Of a DNA stretch of 27,227 bases, positions 8,612-15,974 are shown piece by piece. Within the stretch, counting starts at the first letter, position 1; every line of letters begins with the position of its first letter. The DNA is from a virus: the IMG/VR virus record IMGVR_UViG_3300009104_000102, positions 1-27,227 of that record; one strand, given 5' to 3'. Position numbers and translations under genes: made by a program. The notes below the pieces were generated by a model. That model ran no database searches, was not told the origin of the DNA, and worked only from the letters and a program-made list of their open reading frames with translations.

Positions 8612-9456
8612 TCATCCTCCTGATATACTAGGTCGTATAAATGATCTCTGTAGGAAATCGCTTCCTCATGCTTAGAGTGCATAGGGTCAAATAATGCTTC
8701 ATGGTACTTATGACCCTTGTCTTTCATCATAGCATCAATTTCTAACTTAGCAGAATCAGAATCTATTGAACCTGCTGTTTTACCTGACCCTTCCAATTTA
8801 GGATCACTAAAAGATTTACCAATTTTATGCAGGAATCTAATTAAAGATACATTGTTTGAAACTCCAGACTCCTGTACAAACTTTTTTAAATCATCATCTG
8901 CAAACCGATTAAAAGCCCTACGTGAAATTGCAAGATTTCTGTCGTACTCTTTCACACCCCACTCTTTTTTGAGAGCAGTTTCGGCATCGACTTTAGCCTG
9001 TTGCATTTGGGCTTCAGAATTAATAGAGGACTCTTCATTCATCTTTGCGTAAAAATCAATCGCATCTTGAGCCTGCTTATTTGTTAGCCCTGACTGATGA
9101 GCCGTTTGCAGGAAATCAGCATACAACTTTTGATCGTATTTCATTCCTGTGCCACCCTCATCTGGTACTTTTATATCATAAGCGTCAGGTGATTCTGGTC
9201 TACCGAGTTTATTATAAAAACTATTAACTTCTTCTTCAGTAGATTCTTCAGTAGGGATTTTATCCCTTGAACCTACCATTTTCTGCAACTCTAAATAAGA
9301 ACTGCCGAGAGAACCTACATCTTTAAATTTATTTAAAGTCTCGTTCTCTCTTAAATCTTCTGGTAAATATCGCCCCTGCCATGTTTCTTCTGCTACTGGT
9401 GCTTCTTCTGATATAAGGTTATCGCTACTCACGGCCTCTTGTTCAGCTTCAGACAT
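8608..9456 (-). CDS. Capsid assembly scaffolding protein
   Basis: This 282-residue acidic, highly charged protein has a disordered Glu-rich N-terminus (residues 1-25), long helical segments in the middle and a charged C-terminus, as in podoviral scaffolds. The segments DLRENETLNKFKDVGSLGSSY and LGRPESPDAYDIKVP (about residues 34-100) are recurrent in phage scaffold proteins. Scaffold is needed for procapsid formation and is lost on maturation. It lies between portal and capsid, as in T7 (gene 9). Start and stop overlap those of the neighbours by one to four bases. Confidence 0.75.
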   Translation of the reverse strand: MSEAEQEAVSSDNLISEEAPVAEETWQGRYLPEDLRENETLNKFKDVGSLGSSYLELQKMVGSRDKIPTEESTEEEVNSFYNKLGRPESPDAYDIKVPDEGGTGMKYDQKLYADFLQTAHQSGLTNKQAQDAIDFYAKMNEESSINSEAQMQQAKVDAETALKKEWGVKEYDRNLAISRRAFNRFADDDLKKFVQESGVSNNVSLIRFLHKIGKSFSDPKLEGSGKTAGSIDSDSAKLEIDAMMKDKGHKYHEALFDPMHSKHEEAISYRDHLYDLVYQEDE

Positions 9457-9725
9457 TATATTTCACTCCATTGTGGGTTTGAGGTTTGCTTATTTTTCGA
9501 TTCTTGTTTTAACGCCTTGTACGCTCGAATTTGCTCTTTTATTCCTAAAACCAACCCTCGCCCACCTTCGTTAAAAAAAGTCGAATATGGGTCATTTGGG
9601 ACGGCTGACGTTTGATTCTGGTACATATCCTCCAAAAATTTCAAAACTTTTTCGCCATGCACACCAGAGAACGTCTTAACTATTGCTTCTCTTATTTCTT
9701 CAAGGTCATTGTACTGGGAACGCAT
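9456..9725 (-). CDS. Conserved small protein between portal and scaffold
   Basis: This 89-residue protein begins by overlapping the portal stop by 20 bases and ends on the first base of the scaffold gene. Its sequence contains KTFSGVHGEKVLKFLEDMY and STFFNEGGRGLVLGIKEQI, a pattern I associate with small podoviral head-module proteins of unknown function (Bbp19-like). It is predicted mostly helical without Cys. The context suggests a head or connector accessory role; this is not shown by any motif. Confidence 0.55.
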   Translation of the reverse strand: MRSQYNDLEEIREAIVKTFSGVHGEKVLKFLEDMYQNQTSAVPNDPYSTFFNEGGRGLVLGIKEQIRAYKALKQESKNKQTSNPQWSEI

Positions 9726-11349
9726 CTACCCCTCCTAATGCTTTAACCATTGGAGCAACTTTTCCTGCACCCTCGGCTACAGTAGAAGCCTGCTCTAGTT
9801 GCTGTTGCTGTTCTAACTGTTGTTGTCTTTGCTCTCTTAATTGAGCCACTTCCTCTTGAGAACGCATAACTTCAGACGGTACAGCCATCCTTTCACCAAT
9901 AATTTGTAACGCTTGGTCAACATCAATATTATCAAGTACTTCAGGTGAGAATGAAGCCATGTTGGAAGCAACCCCAAGCCATCTCTGAATACTCGTAACA
10001 TCCTGTATTTTCTGGTTTTTCGCCAGTTGCCCAACATAAGACACCTCAATTTCATCTAAGCCTTCTAGTTCTGGAGGGGGAGGTGGTAACGCTCCTGCTC
10101 TGTTTAGTAAACCAAAACTTCTTAATATAATAGGTGTAAGTACTTCACTTTCAAACCTAGCGACAGTAGGGCCAAGCAGTTTTTGGATTTGCTCTCTTAC
10201 AGTAGCTACCTCTTCCGCAGTCATGTTCAGTTTTTCTGGTAATACAAGCTGATCTGCTAAAAAGATTCCTCTGATAGATTTTTTAAGTTCATCTGCTTTA
10301 AGAGAAGATAAGTCAAATCTGCCTTCAAATCTAAGGAATTTAAACCTCTCTGGTTCCCTAGAGTAGTTAATTGCAGAAGGAGTCATCCTAAATGTGCCTA
10401 TAATCCCTTGATCTGGAGCAATCAATGGAGGATGTACTGCCGTAGCCAACCCTTTCAGTTCTAATTCCCTGATTTTATTTATAGTTTTAATGTCAGGCAT
10501 GGCAATATCAGCAGGGCTTCTACCCCACAATTCACCTGATGCCTTCTCAAATCTTCCTATAACATAGGGTAATTCTTCAAAACCACTTTCTCTACATAGC
10601 TTTTTAGAATCTAAATGAATGTCAAATGAAGCATATTGTTTGTCTTTAACATCCATAGAGCCAAATTTATATTCATCTCTTGGAATCAGTACTCTAACAA
10701 ACGTAAACTTTTCATCAGGTTTATTTCTTAAAGCCTCTTTTACTTTATCGGGGCATTTACCTTGACCAAACATTTGTTTGGCTTGCCTTGCAGTTAAAAT
10801 GTATTCCCAAAATACAGTATCAGGTTGCCCTCTCTTATCTTCAGCAAACACAAACTGGCCTGTAGGGATGGATGTAAAGACTAATCCCCCAAAATTACCC
10901 TTATAGACATCGTTTTCTTCCAAAAGAAGATTAATAGTGCCAAAGGAAGTAAAATCTAAAAATGCTTCACCTATAGCTGTGTAGAAGTTAGACTCATGGA
11001 ACGCAAAAAACATTTTCTGCGTAACATCGTGAAACCATCTTTTAACCGAGGGTGCTTTGTTCAGCATCGAGGCAGGATGCCCAGATGGGATTGAAAGACC
11101 AAACCATACGACAGATTGAGGAACTAACGCATTTTGCATCGACATAGCCATCAAACGGCTTGCTTCTGGTGCGGAAGAGTCAAACATTTTATTAGTATGA
11201 CGTTCAGCACTAATAGACGGAGATGAATCTACTTTTTGTTTGCGTGGTCTTATGTAATCTCGTACATCACGAAAAAACGGTTCCCATAACATTCGATCTT
11301 GCTTGAGAACTTCGTATCGTCTTACTAGGTCTTTTGCGTAATCCGACAT
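9706..11349 (-). CDS. Portal (head-tail connector) protein
   Basis: This 547-residue protein is close in length to T7 gp8 (536). Family-typical parts are visible: an N-terminal helical YEVLKQDRMLWEPFFRDVRDYI, then FDSSAPEASRLMAMSMQNAL, a wing with FHESNFYTAIGEAFLDFTSFG, and a stem/crown region including LNMTAEEVATVREQI. A Gln-rich stretch (about residues 500-525) precedes the C-terminus. The portal forms the dodecameric DNA gate at one vertex. It stands between the terminase side and the scaffold, as expected. Confidence 0.85.
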   Translation of the reverse strand: MSDYAKDLVRRYEVLKQDRMLWEPFFRDVRDYIRPRKQKVDSSPSISAERHTNKMFDSSAPEASRLMAMSMQNALVPQSVVWFGLSIPSGHPASMLNKAPSVKRWFHDVTQKMFFAFHESNFYTAIGEAFLDFTSFGTINLLLEENDVYKGNFGGLVFTSIPTGQFVFAEDKRGQPDTVFWEYILTARQAKQMFGQGKCPDKVKEALRNKPDEKFTFVRVLIPRDEYKFGSMDVKDKQYASFDIHLDSKKLCRESGFEELPYVIGRFEKASGELWGRSPADIAMPDIKTINKIRELELKGLATAVHPPLIAPDQGIIGTFRMTPSAINYSREPERFKFLRFEGRFDLSSLKADELKKSIRGIFLADQLVLPEKLNMTAEEVATVREQIQKLLGPTVARFESEVLTPIILRSFGLLNRAGALPPPPPELEGLDEIEVSYVGQLAKNQKIQDVTSIQRWLGVASNMASFSPEVLDNIDVDQALQIIGERMAVPSEVMRSQEEVAQLREQRQQQLEQQQQLEQASTVAEGAGKVAPMVKALGGVDAFPVQ

Positions 11350-11350
11350 A

Positions 11351-11827
11351 CTATGCTCCTAGTAGTTGTTTTTTATCTGTCTCAGCCATGCCAAGCAGTC
11401 CACCTGAAATCGGCTTATCTGCTCTTTTGCCTAGTTTAATTCTACCTTGTTTAACAGAAGCTACAGCAGTACGGTTGTCAAAGTATTTTCCTGTATCTTT
11501 TTTAATATCTGCTAGAGTTATTGTTTTGTTATCCCTGTATGAACTGAGAAGCTGGTTAGGTGTCTTGCCGGGGCTGATTGCGTTAAAGAACTGCCCTGTA
11601 GCACTTCTTCTTCGTTCCTGCTCTGGGTTGTCATACATATAATCAATGTAATCGGAAATACCTTCAATTCTAAATTCTTCGTCACGTTTAGCCTGTAGTC
11701 TTTGACGTTCTTGTTCCTGCTGTCTGCGTATTGCCGCATAGTCTACTTGAGGAGCAGACCCTCCTTTAAAAACAGCGTTCTTAAATAATTTTTTATGCCA
11801 ATAGGCATACTCTTCATCATATTTCAT
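11351..11827 (-). CDS. Hypothetical head-module protein
   Basis: This 158-residue, basic, mainly helical protein starts at 11827 with GAGGG ten bases upstream. A central part is rich in Arg/Gln (RRQQEQERQRLQAKRDEEF, about residues 33-51). It ends one base before the portal start, so the genes are probably co-translated. I do not recognise a family. Its position between terminase and portal suggests a virion or packaging accessory; the charged helix could form a coiled coil. Confidence 0.5.
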   Translation of the reverse strand: MKYDEEYAYWHKKLFKNAVFKGGSAPQVDYAAIRRQQEQERQRLQAKRDEEFRIEGISDYIDYMYDNPEQERRRSATGQFFNAISPGKTPNQLLSSYRDNKTITLADIKKDTGKYFDNRTAVASVKQGRIKLGKRADKPISGGLLGMAETDKKQLLGA

Positions 11828-11829
11828 AA

Positions 11830-12144
11830 CTAACCCTCGGATAGAAGTCCCTTCGTAGATTTTGTGCCTACTGTTTTTTTGTCATAGAATAAACTGGGGG
11901 CATTGAGATTTTCTTCTTCTACATTTCCCAAACCCAACGCACCGCCTTCATTCATAATAGTATTTTCTCTTGTATCAGTAGAAGCTAATCGTTGCATTTT
12001 TCTTCGCTTCTCATCATCAAGTTTTGCCTGTGTAACTGCCTCTGGTTCTGGAAGTGGAGTTTTTGGTGGTAAATAACTCGCTTCCTCTGGTGGATCAACA
12101 ACATAAGGTGCAGGCATAGCTGGCATAGCCCCTTTACCGCCCAT
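11830..12144 (-). CDS. Hypothetical small protein, Pro-rich N-terminus
   Basis: This 104-residue protein has a Gly/Pro/Ala/Met-rich first 40 residues and a charged middle (KLDDEKRRKMQRLASTDTRE). It follows GGAGATAATT. Similar short proteins with a proline-rich start and the TDTRENTIMNEGG-type segment occur next to the terminase in other podoviruses and may be structural, but I know of no established function. It lies nine bases after the large terminase gene. Confidence 0.5.
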   Translation of the reverse strand: MGGKGAMPAMPAPYVVDPPEEASYLPPKTPLPEPEAVTQAKLDDEKRRKMQRLASTDTRENTIMNEGGALGLGNVEEENLNAPSLFYDKKTVGTKSTKGLLSEG

Positions 12145-12153
12145 AATTATCTC

Positions 12154-13731
12154 CTATTCAAAAACGTCATAAACAGCTACAGCGTCATCTTGTTTTGGTG
12201 CTGAGTCTAAAAAACCTGCTTCAAAACCTAGAGTACCAGTAGCCAGTGCATCAAAACCATGAGATGCCCAATTATGTAAAGGACGGTTCTTGTAACATCC
12301 GTTCTTGTCATCCCATTCTTTACGATAATTCTTTAGACAAGTCAAGCCCCTACTGCACTTATTCTCATCAAAATAGAGTTGTGGAAATACGTTTCTCACA
12401 CTTTCTATTTTATCCATCACATCATTCGGTCTGGGGACAGTCTGAAATATAAGCCCCTGTTCCCTTGCAAACTCTTTTCTAGTCTTTCCTATAGTAAAAT
12501 CTCGTACTTCTATATCATGGGGTGCGAGGTGCTTGCCGTAAATATAGTCTCTCTGTTTTAATAGATTAACGTAGTGGGTCAAGCCCTCGTCTGCGTTTTC
12601 ATAATAATCAATAAACCTGACACAATCCTGATGTAGCTGAAAAAACCAGATACAAGTTGTGTCATTAATTCCTAAATCCCAACACGTATGCACTGGGAGT
12701 CTACGTATGTAGGGTATTGCGTCTACCCTGTTATCTTTGTAAGCATTTTGAAGATGCCTAGACAAATAAGCCCCTTCAATGCTTTGCTCAAACGCTTCTT
12801 TTGCAGTTGTTGGGTACTCCCTTTTTACATCCTCGCCTAACTCAGCGTTCTTCTTAGCATACCAAGCCTTCTGAGCATCTGTAAACTTTAATTTCAGCAA
12901 CTCCTCTTGTTTTTTAAAGTAGGCCACCATATCTGGGTCTAATTTAGCAGACGTTTCCAGAGAGTAGTTCTTCTCTTTATACCACGGAAAAAAGAAAAAC
13001 CTGTAATCCATAGTCGTTAATTCCTTGCGACTTAGATTATCCAGTTCAGAATCTCTGCACTTCACAAAAAAGTCCCCCTCGTTACCCATAGCGGTAGACT
13101 CAATGGCTAACAGTGCATCTCTAGGCAAAGTTTCAATACTACCTGTACGTACCTCTCTCGCTTTTTCTGGTTCTTTAGCACAAATCTTGCCATATTCAGT
13201 AATAAGTAATTGAGATAGCGTACCTGATCTCATAGAAGTTGAAACTCTAAATGCAGAACCGTTAGAGAAGATTAATCGCTTACCTTGTTCTGAATCTAGC
13301 TGAATTGTGTTGTGTATTAGTTCCTTGAGGGCAGGAATATCTTTTGCTACGTTGTCAAATACGTCTTTTACCTTTGTTCTGAAGATTTCTTCCGCATTTT
13401 CTCTGGTATCCGCAATAATACCTGCCTCTCTATTAGGATTAAAGAGACAATCATCCAAAAAGAGTACAGAAAAGAACGTAGTAACCCCTAACTGTCGTGC
13501 CTTTAGAACAATTACCCTGTTCCAAATGTTGTTGTAGAGTTCAGTCTGTGCCCAGTTCAGTTTAAAAGGTATTAATGCACTGCCTTCTTTTGGGCGAATA
13601 TGGTAGAGGTTGTTCAACCTCCATGTACGGCTTTTTATCAGTCTAACTAAGTTTGCTTCGCTCTGGGGTGTTGATTTTTTTGTAGTCAAATCCAGATTTC
13701 CTCTCTTCAATCTGAAGCATAGCTTCAGCAA
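12154..13731 (-). CDS. terL: Terminase large subunit
   Basis: This 525-residue packaging motor has an N-terminal ATPase and a C-terminal RNase-H-like nuclease. The ATPase shows a variant Walker A (KARQLGVT, residues 77-84) and a Walker B-like LLITEYGK with Glu179. The nuclease begins at HTCWDLGIND (Asp352) and has a late acidic motif at HGFDALATG. It cuts and pumps concatemeric DNA through the portal. The ATG at 13731 has no good ribosome site; a TTG at 13689, ten bases after GAGG, gives a 511-residue alternative. Either start overlaps the small-subunit gene. Confidence 0.88.
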   Translation of the reverse strand: MLKLCFRLKRGNLDLTTKKSTPQSEANLVRLIKSRTWRLNNLYHIRPKEGSALIPFKLNWAQTELYNNIWNRVIVLKARQLGVTTFFSVLFLDDCLFNPNREAGIIADTRENAEEIFRTKVKDVFDNVAKDIPALKELIHNTIQLDSEQGKRLIFSNGSAFRVSTSMRSGTLSQLLITEYGKICAKEPEKAREVRTGSIETLPRDALLAIESTAMGNEGDFFVKCRDSELDNLSRKELTTMDYRFFFFPWYKEKNYSLETSAKLDPDMVAYFKKQEELLKLKFTDAQKAWYAKKNAELGEDVKREYPTTAKEAFEQSIEGAYLSRHLQNAYKDNRVDAIPYIRRLPVHTCWDLGINDTTCIWFFQLHQDCVRFIDYYENADEGLTHYVNLLKQRDYIYGKHLAPHDIEVRDFTIGKTRKEFAREQGLIFQTVPRPNDVMDKIESVRNVFPQLYFDENKCSRGLTCLKNYRKEWDDKNGCYKNRPLHNWASHGFDALATGTLGFEAGFLDSAPKQDDAVAVYDVFE

Positions 13732-14023
13732 TAGGGTTCAAAGCGTTTGCTACGCTATGACTTTCTACGTGAACTTGCTTAACTTCTGGGTACACCAACC
13801 TCATCACCTTCAAAGCAATATCAGCACGTACTTTAGGAGGAGTTTCCTCATCTCGAAACAAGTGTATGACCTCTTCCAGAGGGTCAAAGTTTAGTTTCTT
13901 CAGTACTTCACCTACTATACGGTTTTTATTTTGTGTTCCTTTAGGCCTGCCGGGGCCTCCTGTACCGCCCTTAGTGAACATAGGTACAACAGGAGTAGCC
14001 TTATCTGTGTTTTTTTCGCTCAT
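13643..14023 (-). CDS. Terminase small subunit-like protein
   Basis: This 126-residue protein carries GGPGRPKGTQNKN near the N-terminus (about residues 20-32), a hallmark of a class of phage small terminase or DNA-recognition proteins. A helical segment with LKKLNFDPLEEVIHLF and RADIALKVMRLVYPEV follows. The small subunit recognises phage DNA and regulates the large subunit, and the gene directly precedes and overlaps terL. I place the start at 14023 although no strong Shine-Dalgarno precedes it; upstream in-frame ATGs at 14038 and 14071 lie inside the preceding gene. Confidence 0.65.
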   Translation of the reverse strand: MSEKNTDKATPVVPMFTKGGTGGPGRPKGTQNKNRIVGEVLKKLNFDPLEEVIHLFRDEETPPKVRADIALKVMRLVYPEVKQVHVESHSVANALNPIAEAMLQIEERKSGFDYKKINTPERSKLS

Positions 14024-14357
14024 ACATAACCCAATCATTAGGTGGTTTACGGAGTAGCATAGGTATGGCACTGACTACGTACCTTATACCGTTGTTCATT
14101 AGATACAATTCGTTACCCACAACACGTACCTCCTGACATTCCTTTACTGGGTATTGGTTGAGTATGGGGAAAGAGTACCATAGTCCTTCCGCAGTCTTTA
14201 TAACGATACCTAACGAAAAATGTAGTTCCCAATCTACTACATTCATATCTACAACAAGAAATTGAGGCTCTACTGGAGTCGGTTGTATGGACTCTGCATT
14301 AACTGGAGGAGAGGAAAGTAAAAGCCATACCCCCAGTAGAACCCCTGTCAACCTCAT
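14001..14357 (-). CDS. Secreted or periplasmic hypothetical protein
   Basis: Starting at 14357 the protein has 118 residues with a classical signal peptide: MRLTG, then VLLGVWLLLSS and a probable cleavage after PPVNA. The mature part is beta-rich with no obvious catalytic motif and one Cys. The start overlaps the stop of the membrane-protein gene as ATGA, with AGGA before it, which decides this start over one 19 codons upstream. Its place in a lysis-like cluster suggests an envelope-acting role, for example inhibition of a host factor or lysis control; this is not demonstrated. Confidence 0.6.
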   Translation of the reverse strand: MRLTGVLLGVWLLLSSPPVNAESIQPTPVEPQFLVVDMNVVDWELHFSLGIVIKTAEGLWYSFPILNQYPVKECQEVRVVGNELYLMNNGIRYVVSAIPMLLRKPPNDWVMYERKKHR

Positions 14358-14542
14358 TTCCTGTCCATTCCCATCTTCCACGTAGTTGCACCGCCTATAC
14401 CGACCATGCCCCACGCTTCAGAAGAGAAGTGGTGATAACCAAGCATCTGACAAATCATCATGCCCATAGCAAGACCCATAATACAGTAGGTTTTGTATCC
14501 TGACATCGTACTGTCGATCAAACTAACTATAGTTTTAACCAT
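14354..14542 (-). CDS. Small membrane protein, holin candidate
   Basis: This 62-residue protein has one clear hydrophobic segment (about residues 20-36, CIMGLAMGMMICQMLGY) and a second Gly-rich, weakly hydrophobic segment (residues 44-56), with a basic end (MGMDRK). GAGG stands before the ATG at 14542. Small two-segment proteins next to spanin-like genes are usually holins, which make the inner-membrane lesion that starts lysis. The Met-rich membrane segment is unusual. Other small membrane proteins cannot be excluded. Confidence 0.55.
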   Translation of the reverse strand: MVKTIVSLIDSTMSGYKTYCIMGLAMGMMICQMLGYHHFSSEAWGMVGIGGATTWKMGMDRK

Positions 14543-14558
14543 TGTGTCCTCATAAAGT

Positions 14559-14732
14559 TTAATTAGAATTACACTCCTGTAATCTTTTTACCATATCATT
14601 CTCAAAATTCAACCTTTCTTCTACCCAAGCAGGTGACACTTCATAGTTTCCACTAGGTAGTGCTTTAATTTCACCCTCCTTTAGAAGAATTACCTTTCCT
14701 CCGCATCCTGTTAAAAAGATCAGCAATAGCAT
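14559..14732 (-). CDS. Small lipoprotein, outer-membrane spanin (Rz1-like) candidate
   Basis: This 57-residue protein begins with a very short hydrophobic leader and a lipobox, MLLLIFLTGCGG, giving a lipidated Cys10 and a mature part of about 48 residues. Its first 62 bases overlap the end of the 64-residue gene in another frame, the nested layout typical of Rz/Rz1 pairs. The leader lacks a basic N-terminus, and no good ribosome site precedes the ATG, so translation may be coupled or start at an upstream TTG at 14750. The frame extends further upstream without stops, but only the lipoprotein part looks authentic. Confidence 0.5.
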   Translation of the reverse strand: MLLLIFLTGCGGKVILLKEGEIKALPSGNYEVSPAWVEERLNFENDMVKRLQECNSN

Positions 14733-14865
14733 TTGGGTTGCGATCTGCAAGAGCCTGTTTGATCTCTTCAGACCTTTCTGTATGCTCTTTCTCCCTACGT
14801 GTTTTAAACCTTCTATTGATTGTTTCACGTATAAAACCCAGTGCTTCTCCGATGATATTCCACAT
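14671..14865 (-). CDS. Small amphipathic, charged protein in the lysis-like cluster
   Basis: This 64-residue protein starts MWNIIGEALGFIRETI, an amphipathic helix that could lie on a membrane, and continues as a very basic charged helix (RRFKTRREKEHTERSEEIK). GGAG precedes the ATG at 14865. Short proteins of this look are common next to holins in podoviruses. It lacks a real transmembrane span, so it is not a standard inner-membrane spanin, but the lipoprotein gene is embedded in its 3' part as in Rz/Rz1. Confidence 0.5.
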   Translation of the reverse strand: MWNIIGEALGFIRETINRRFKTRREKEHTERSEEIKQALADRNPNAIADLFNRMRRKGNSSKGG

Positions 14866-14889
14866 GACGGCTCCAGTTTATAAGGACAG

Positions 14890-15078
14890 TTACTCCTCTT
14901 CGGTTTGTTTCTCTTTTTTAGCAAGGTAAACAATGAAGTCAGGTTCACTCTCCTTCTCCTTGAAAGAATTAGACATCACCAGTAACTTTGTACCATAAGT
15001 GAACGTGCCACTAAAGTATTTATTACCGTTTTTGTCCTGCCCTTCCCACAAACCCCCAATTTTAATCAAGTCACTCAT
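14890..15078 (-). CDS. Small conserved phage protein (DUF736-like pattern)
   Basis: This 62-residue beta-rich protein contains GGLWEGQDKNGNKYFSGTF and a closing DFIVYLAKKEK. That arrangement recurs in short phage proteins and loosely resembles DUF736 (small OB-like or ssDNA-associated proteins). GGAGG lies eight bases before the ATG, and the start overlaps the DUF5664 stop. The function is unknown. A role with nucleic acid or nucleotide-metabolism neighbours is possible from position only. Confidence 0.5.
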   Translation of the reverse strand: MSDLIKIGGLWEGQDKNGNKYFSGTFTYGTKLLVMSNSFKEKESEPDFIVYLAKKEKQTEEE

Positions 15079-15508
15079 GTTCGTGATCCTCCATAATAGT
15101 TGGTACGCTCTTTTTTGGGCGACCTACAGGTCGTTTTGGCGGTGGCGATTGAACCGCATATTTAAAACCTTCACCATTCTTCATAAATCCGAGATCAGTC
15201 AAATCATTGAATTCGGGAAGATTCTTCTCGTTCCAAACTAACATCATAAGGTTGGCTAATGCGTGTCCTATATGATCCTCTTCTCTCCTGCCCTGCATAT
15301 AGAGGTTAATATGCCGTAAGGCATGGTTTATGTATACAGAATGTTTAAGACCTTTTTTCCAGTTGTTATCGCCATGATGTACCGACCCAACATACATAGC
15401 TTTCGCTACGGCCTCTATACCCTCTGGTGGCACTAAGTCATACCGTACCCCATCTACGTCTGCACTACGGCTTGCTCCTGTCTCATAAACCTTTTTTTCG
15501 TTAAGCAC
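15071..15508 (-). CDS. DUF5664 / dATP-dGTP diphosphohydrolase N-terminal-like protein
   Basis: This 145-residue protein shows the family pattern of DUF5664: YDLVPPEGIEAVAKAMYVG, then HHGDNNWKKGL, a helical INHALRHINLYMQG, and HIGHALANLMMLVWNE. Pfam names it for the N-terminal part of a phage dATP/dGTP diphosphohydrolase, so purine dNTP handling is a reasonable guess. The C-terminus adds an AT-hook-like core (KRPVGRPKKS, about residues 124-133), which would bind AT-rich DNA minor grooves. The start is a GTG at 15508 with a strong GGGGGAG. It is the first gene of the leftward unit. Confidence 0.62.
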   Translation of the reverse strand: MLNEKKVYETGASRSADVDGVRYDLVPPEGIEAVAKAMYVGSVHHGDNNWKKGLKHSVYINHALRHINLYMQGRREEDHIGHALANLMMLVWNEKNLPEFNDLTDLGFMKNGEGFKYAVQSPPPKRPVGRPKKSVPTIMEDHEHE

Positions 15509-15614
15509 ACTCTCCCCCTTTCGATCATATTTGTAAATTACTTGTTTAAATAATCTAATTAATCAAACTCAGTCCCTAAGACGGTAGTTGTATTTATTTT
15601 TTTCTATATATTCT

Positions 15615-15643
15615 ATTGTATCATATTTCCATTGACACTGCAA
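15615..15643 (-). promoter_or_regulatory. Sigma70 extended -10 promoter for the leftward unit
   Basis: On the minus strand TTGCAG (15643-15638) and TACAAT (15620-15615) are 17 bases apart, and TGA precedes the -10 box, making an extended -10. Transcription would begin near 15608, about 100 bases before the GTG of the DUF5664 gene. Confidence 0.6.
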
Positions 15644-15675
15644 CCCCTTTTTTGGGTTTTTTAATTTTTTTTTTG
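15642..15675 (+). terminator. Weak plus-strand terminator-like hairpin
   Basis: AACCC (15642-15646) can pair with GGGTT (15654-15658) around a T-rich loop, followed by a T run and a further ten Ts (15665-15674). The short stem makes this a weak intrinsic terminator. It could equally be simple-sequence flank of the minus-strand promoter, whose -35 box overlaps it. Confidence 0.3.
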
Positions 15676-15760
15676 GAAAATTCTGTCGTCCTACGGATGG
15701 GTTAATAAATAGCGTAACGAATTCCCAATTTTCGGGGTCGACCTGCGTTAGAAATGAAAT

Positions 15761-15781
15761 TGAGAATGGTTCTCAAAATCA
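15761..15781 (+). promoter_or_regulatory. Fur-box-like operator 1
   Basis: The core TGAGAATGGTTCTCA is followed six bases later by ATCA. It agrees with the canonical 21-bp Fur operator at 15 of 21 positions. It lies 15 bases before a sigma54-like element. Confidence 0.5.
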
Positions 15782-15790
15782 AAAAGAGGG

Positions 15791-15806
15791 TGGCATGGGT
15801 CTTGCA
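15791..15806 (+). promoter_or_regulatory. Sigma54-like -24/-12 element, P1 rightward
   Basis: TGGCATGGGTCTTGCA has GG and GC dinucleotides ten bases apart and matches TGGCAYG-N4-TTGCA at all fixed positions. It faces P1 leftward across four bases (CCCC). Confidence 0.5.
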
Positions 15807-15810
15807 CCCC

Positions 15811-15826
15811 TGCAAGAAGCGTGCCA
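15811..15826 (-). promoter_or_regulatory. Sigma54-like -24/-12 element, P1 leftward
   Basis: On the minus strand this reads TGGCACGCTTCTTGCA, identical to the classical sigma54 consensus TGGCACG-N4-TTGCA. Together with P1 rightward it makes a 16-bp inverted repeat with three mismatches. Confidence 0.55.
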
Positions 15827-15836
15827 TACATCCCAT

Positions 15837-15857
15837 TGAGAATGGTTCTCATTATCA
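15837..15857 (+). promoter_or_regulatory. Fur-box-like operator 2
   Basis: The core TGAGAATGGTTCTCA continues with TTATCA, so two overlapping 7-1-7 palindromes can be drawn. It agrees with the canonical 21-bp Fur operator at 17 of 21 positions. Confidence 0.55.
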
Positions 15858-15899
15858 AAATGATAGTGATAGTAAGCGAAGCCACCTTTGATAGTATTT

Positions 15900-15920
15900 T
15901 GAGAATGATTCTCATTATCA
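15900..15920 (+). promoter_or_regulatory. Fur-box-like operator 3
   Basis: The core TGAGAATGATTCTCA is a perfect 7-1-7 palindrome and continues with TTATCA. It matches the canonical 21-bp Fur operator at 18 of 21 positions, the best of the four 21-mers. Confidence 0.6.
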
Positions 15921-15941
15921 ATATGGATCATGGGTACAAAT

Positions 15942-15962
15942 TGAGAATGACTCTCAATATCA
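15942..15962 (+). promoter_or_regulatory. Fur-box-like operator 4
   Basis: The core TGAGAATGACTCTCA is followed by ATATCA, 16 of 21 matches to the Fur operator. It covers the predicted start-site area of P2 leftward, where a repressor would block initiation. Confidence 0.5.
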
Positions 15963-15974
15963 GCCGTCCGTCCT

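Noticed and set aside
14736-14948. N-terminal extension of the lipoprotein frame up to 14948
   Set aside because: The extension has no hydrophobic signal before the lipobox, runs antiparallel in sense with two better-supported genes, and is probably frame openness caused by the overlap.
15632-15662. Plus-strand promoter at TTGACA (15632)
   Set aside because: No -10 hexamer lies 16-18 bases downstream; the site is inside the minus-strand promoter and is followed by a T run.
15761-15962. CRISPR-like array, because of four similar palindromic repeats
   Set aside because: Spacings are irregular (76, 63 and 42 bases between starts), repeats are only 21 bases and degenerate, and spacers contain promoters. 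No cas gene is present.
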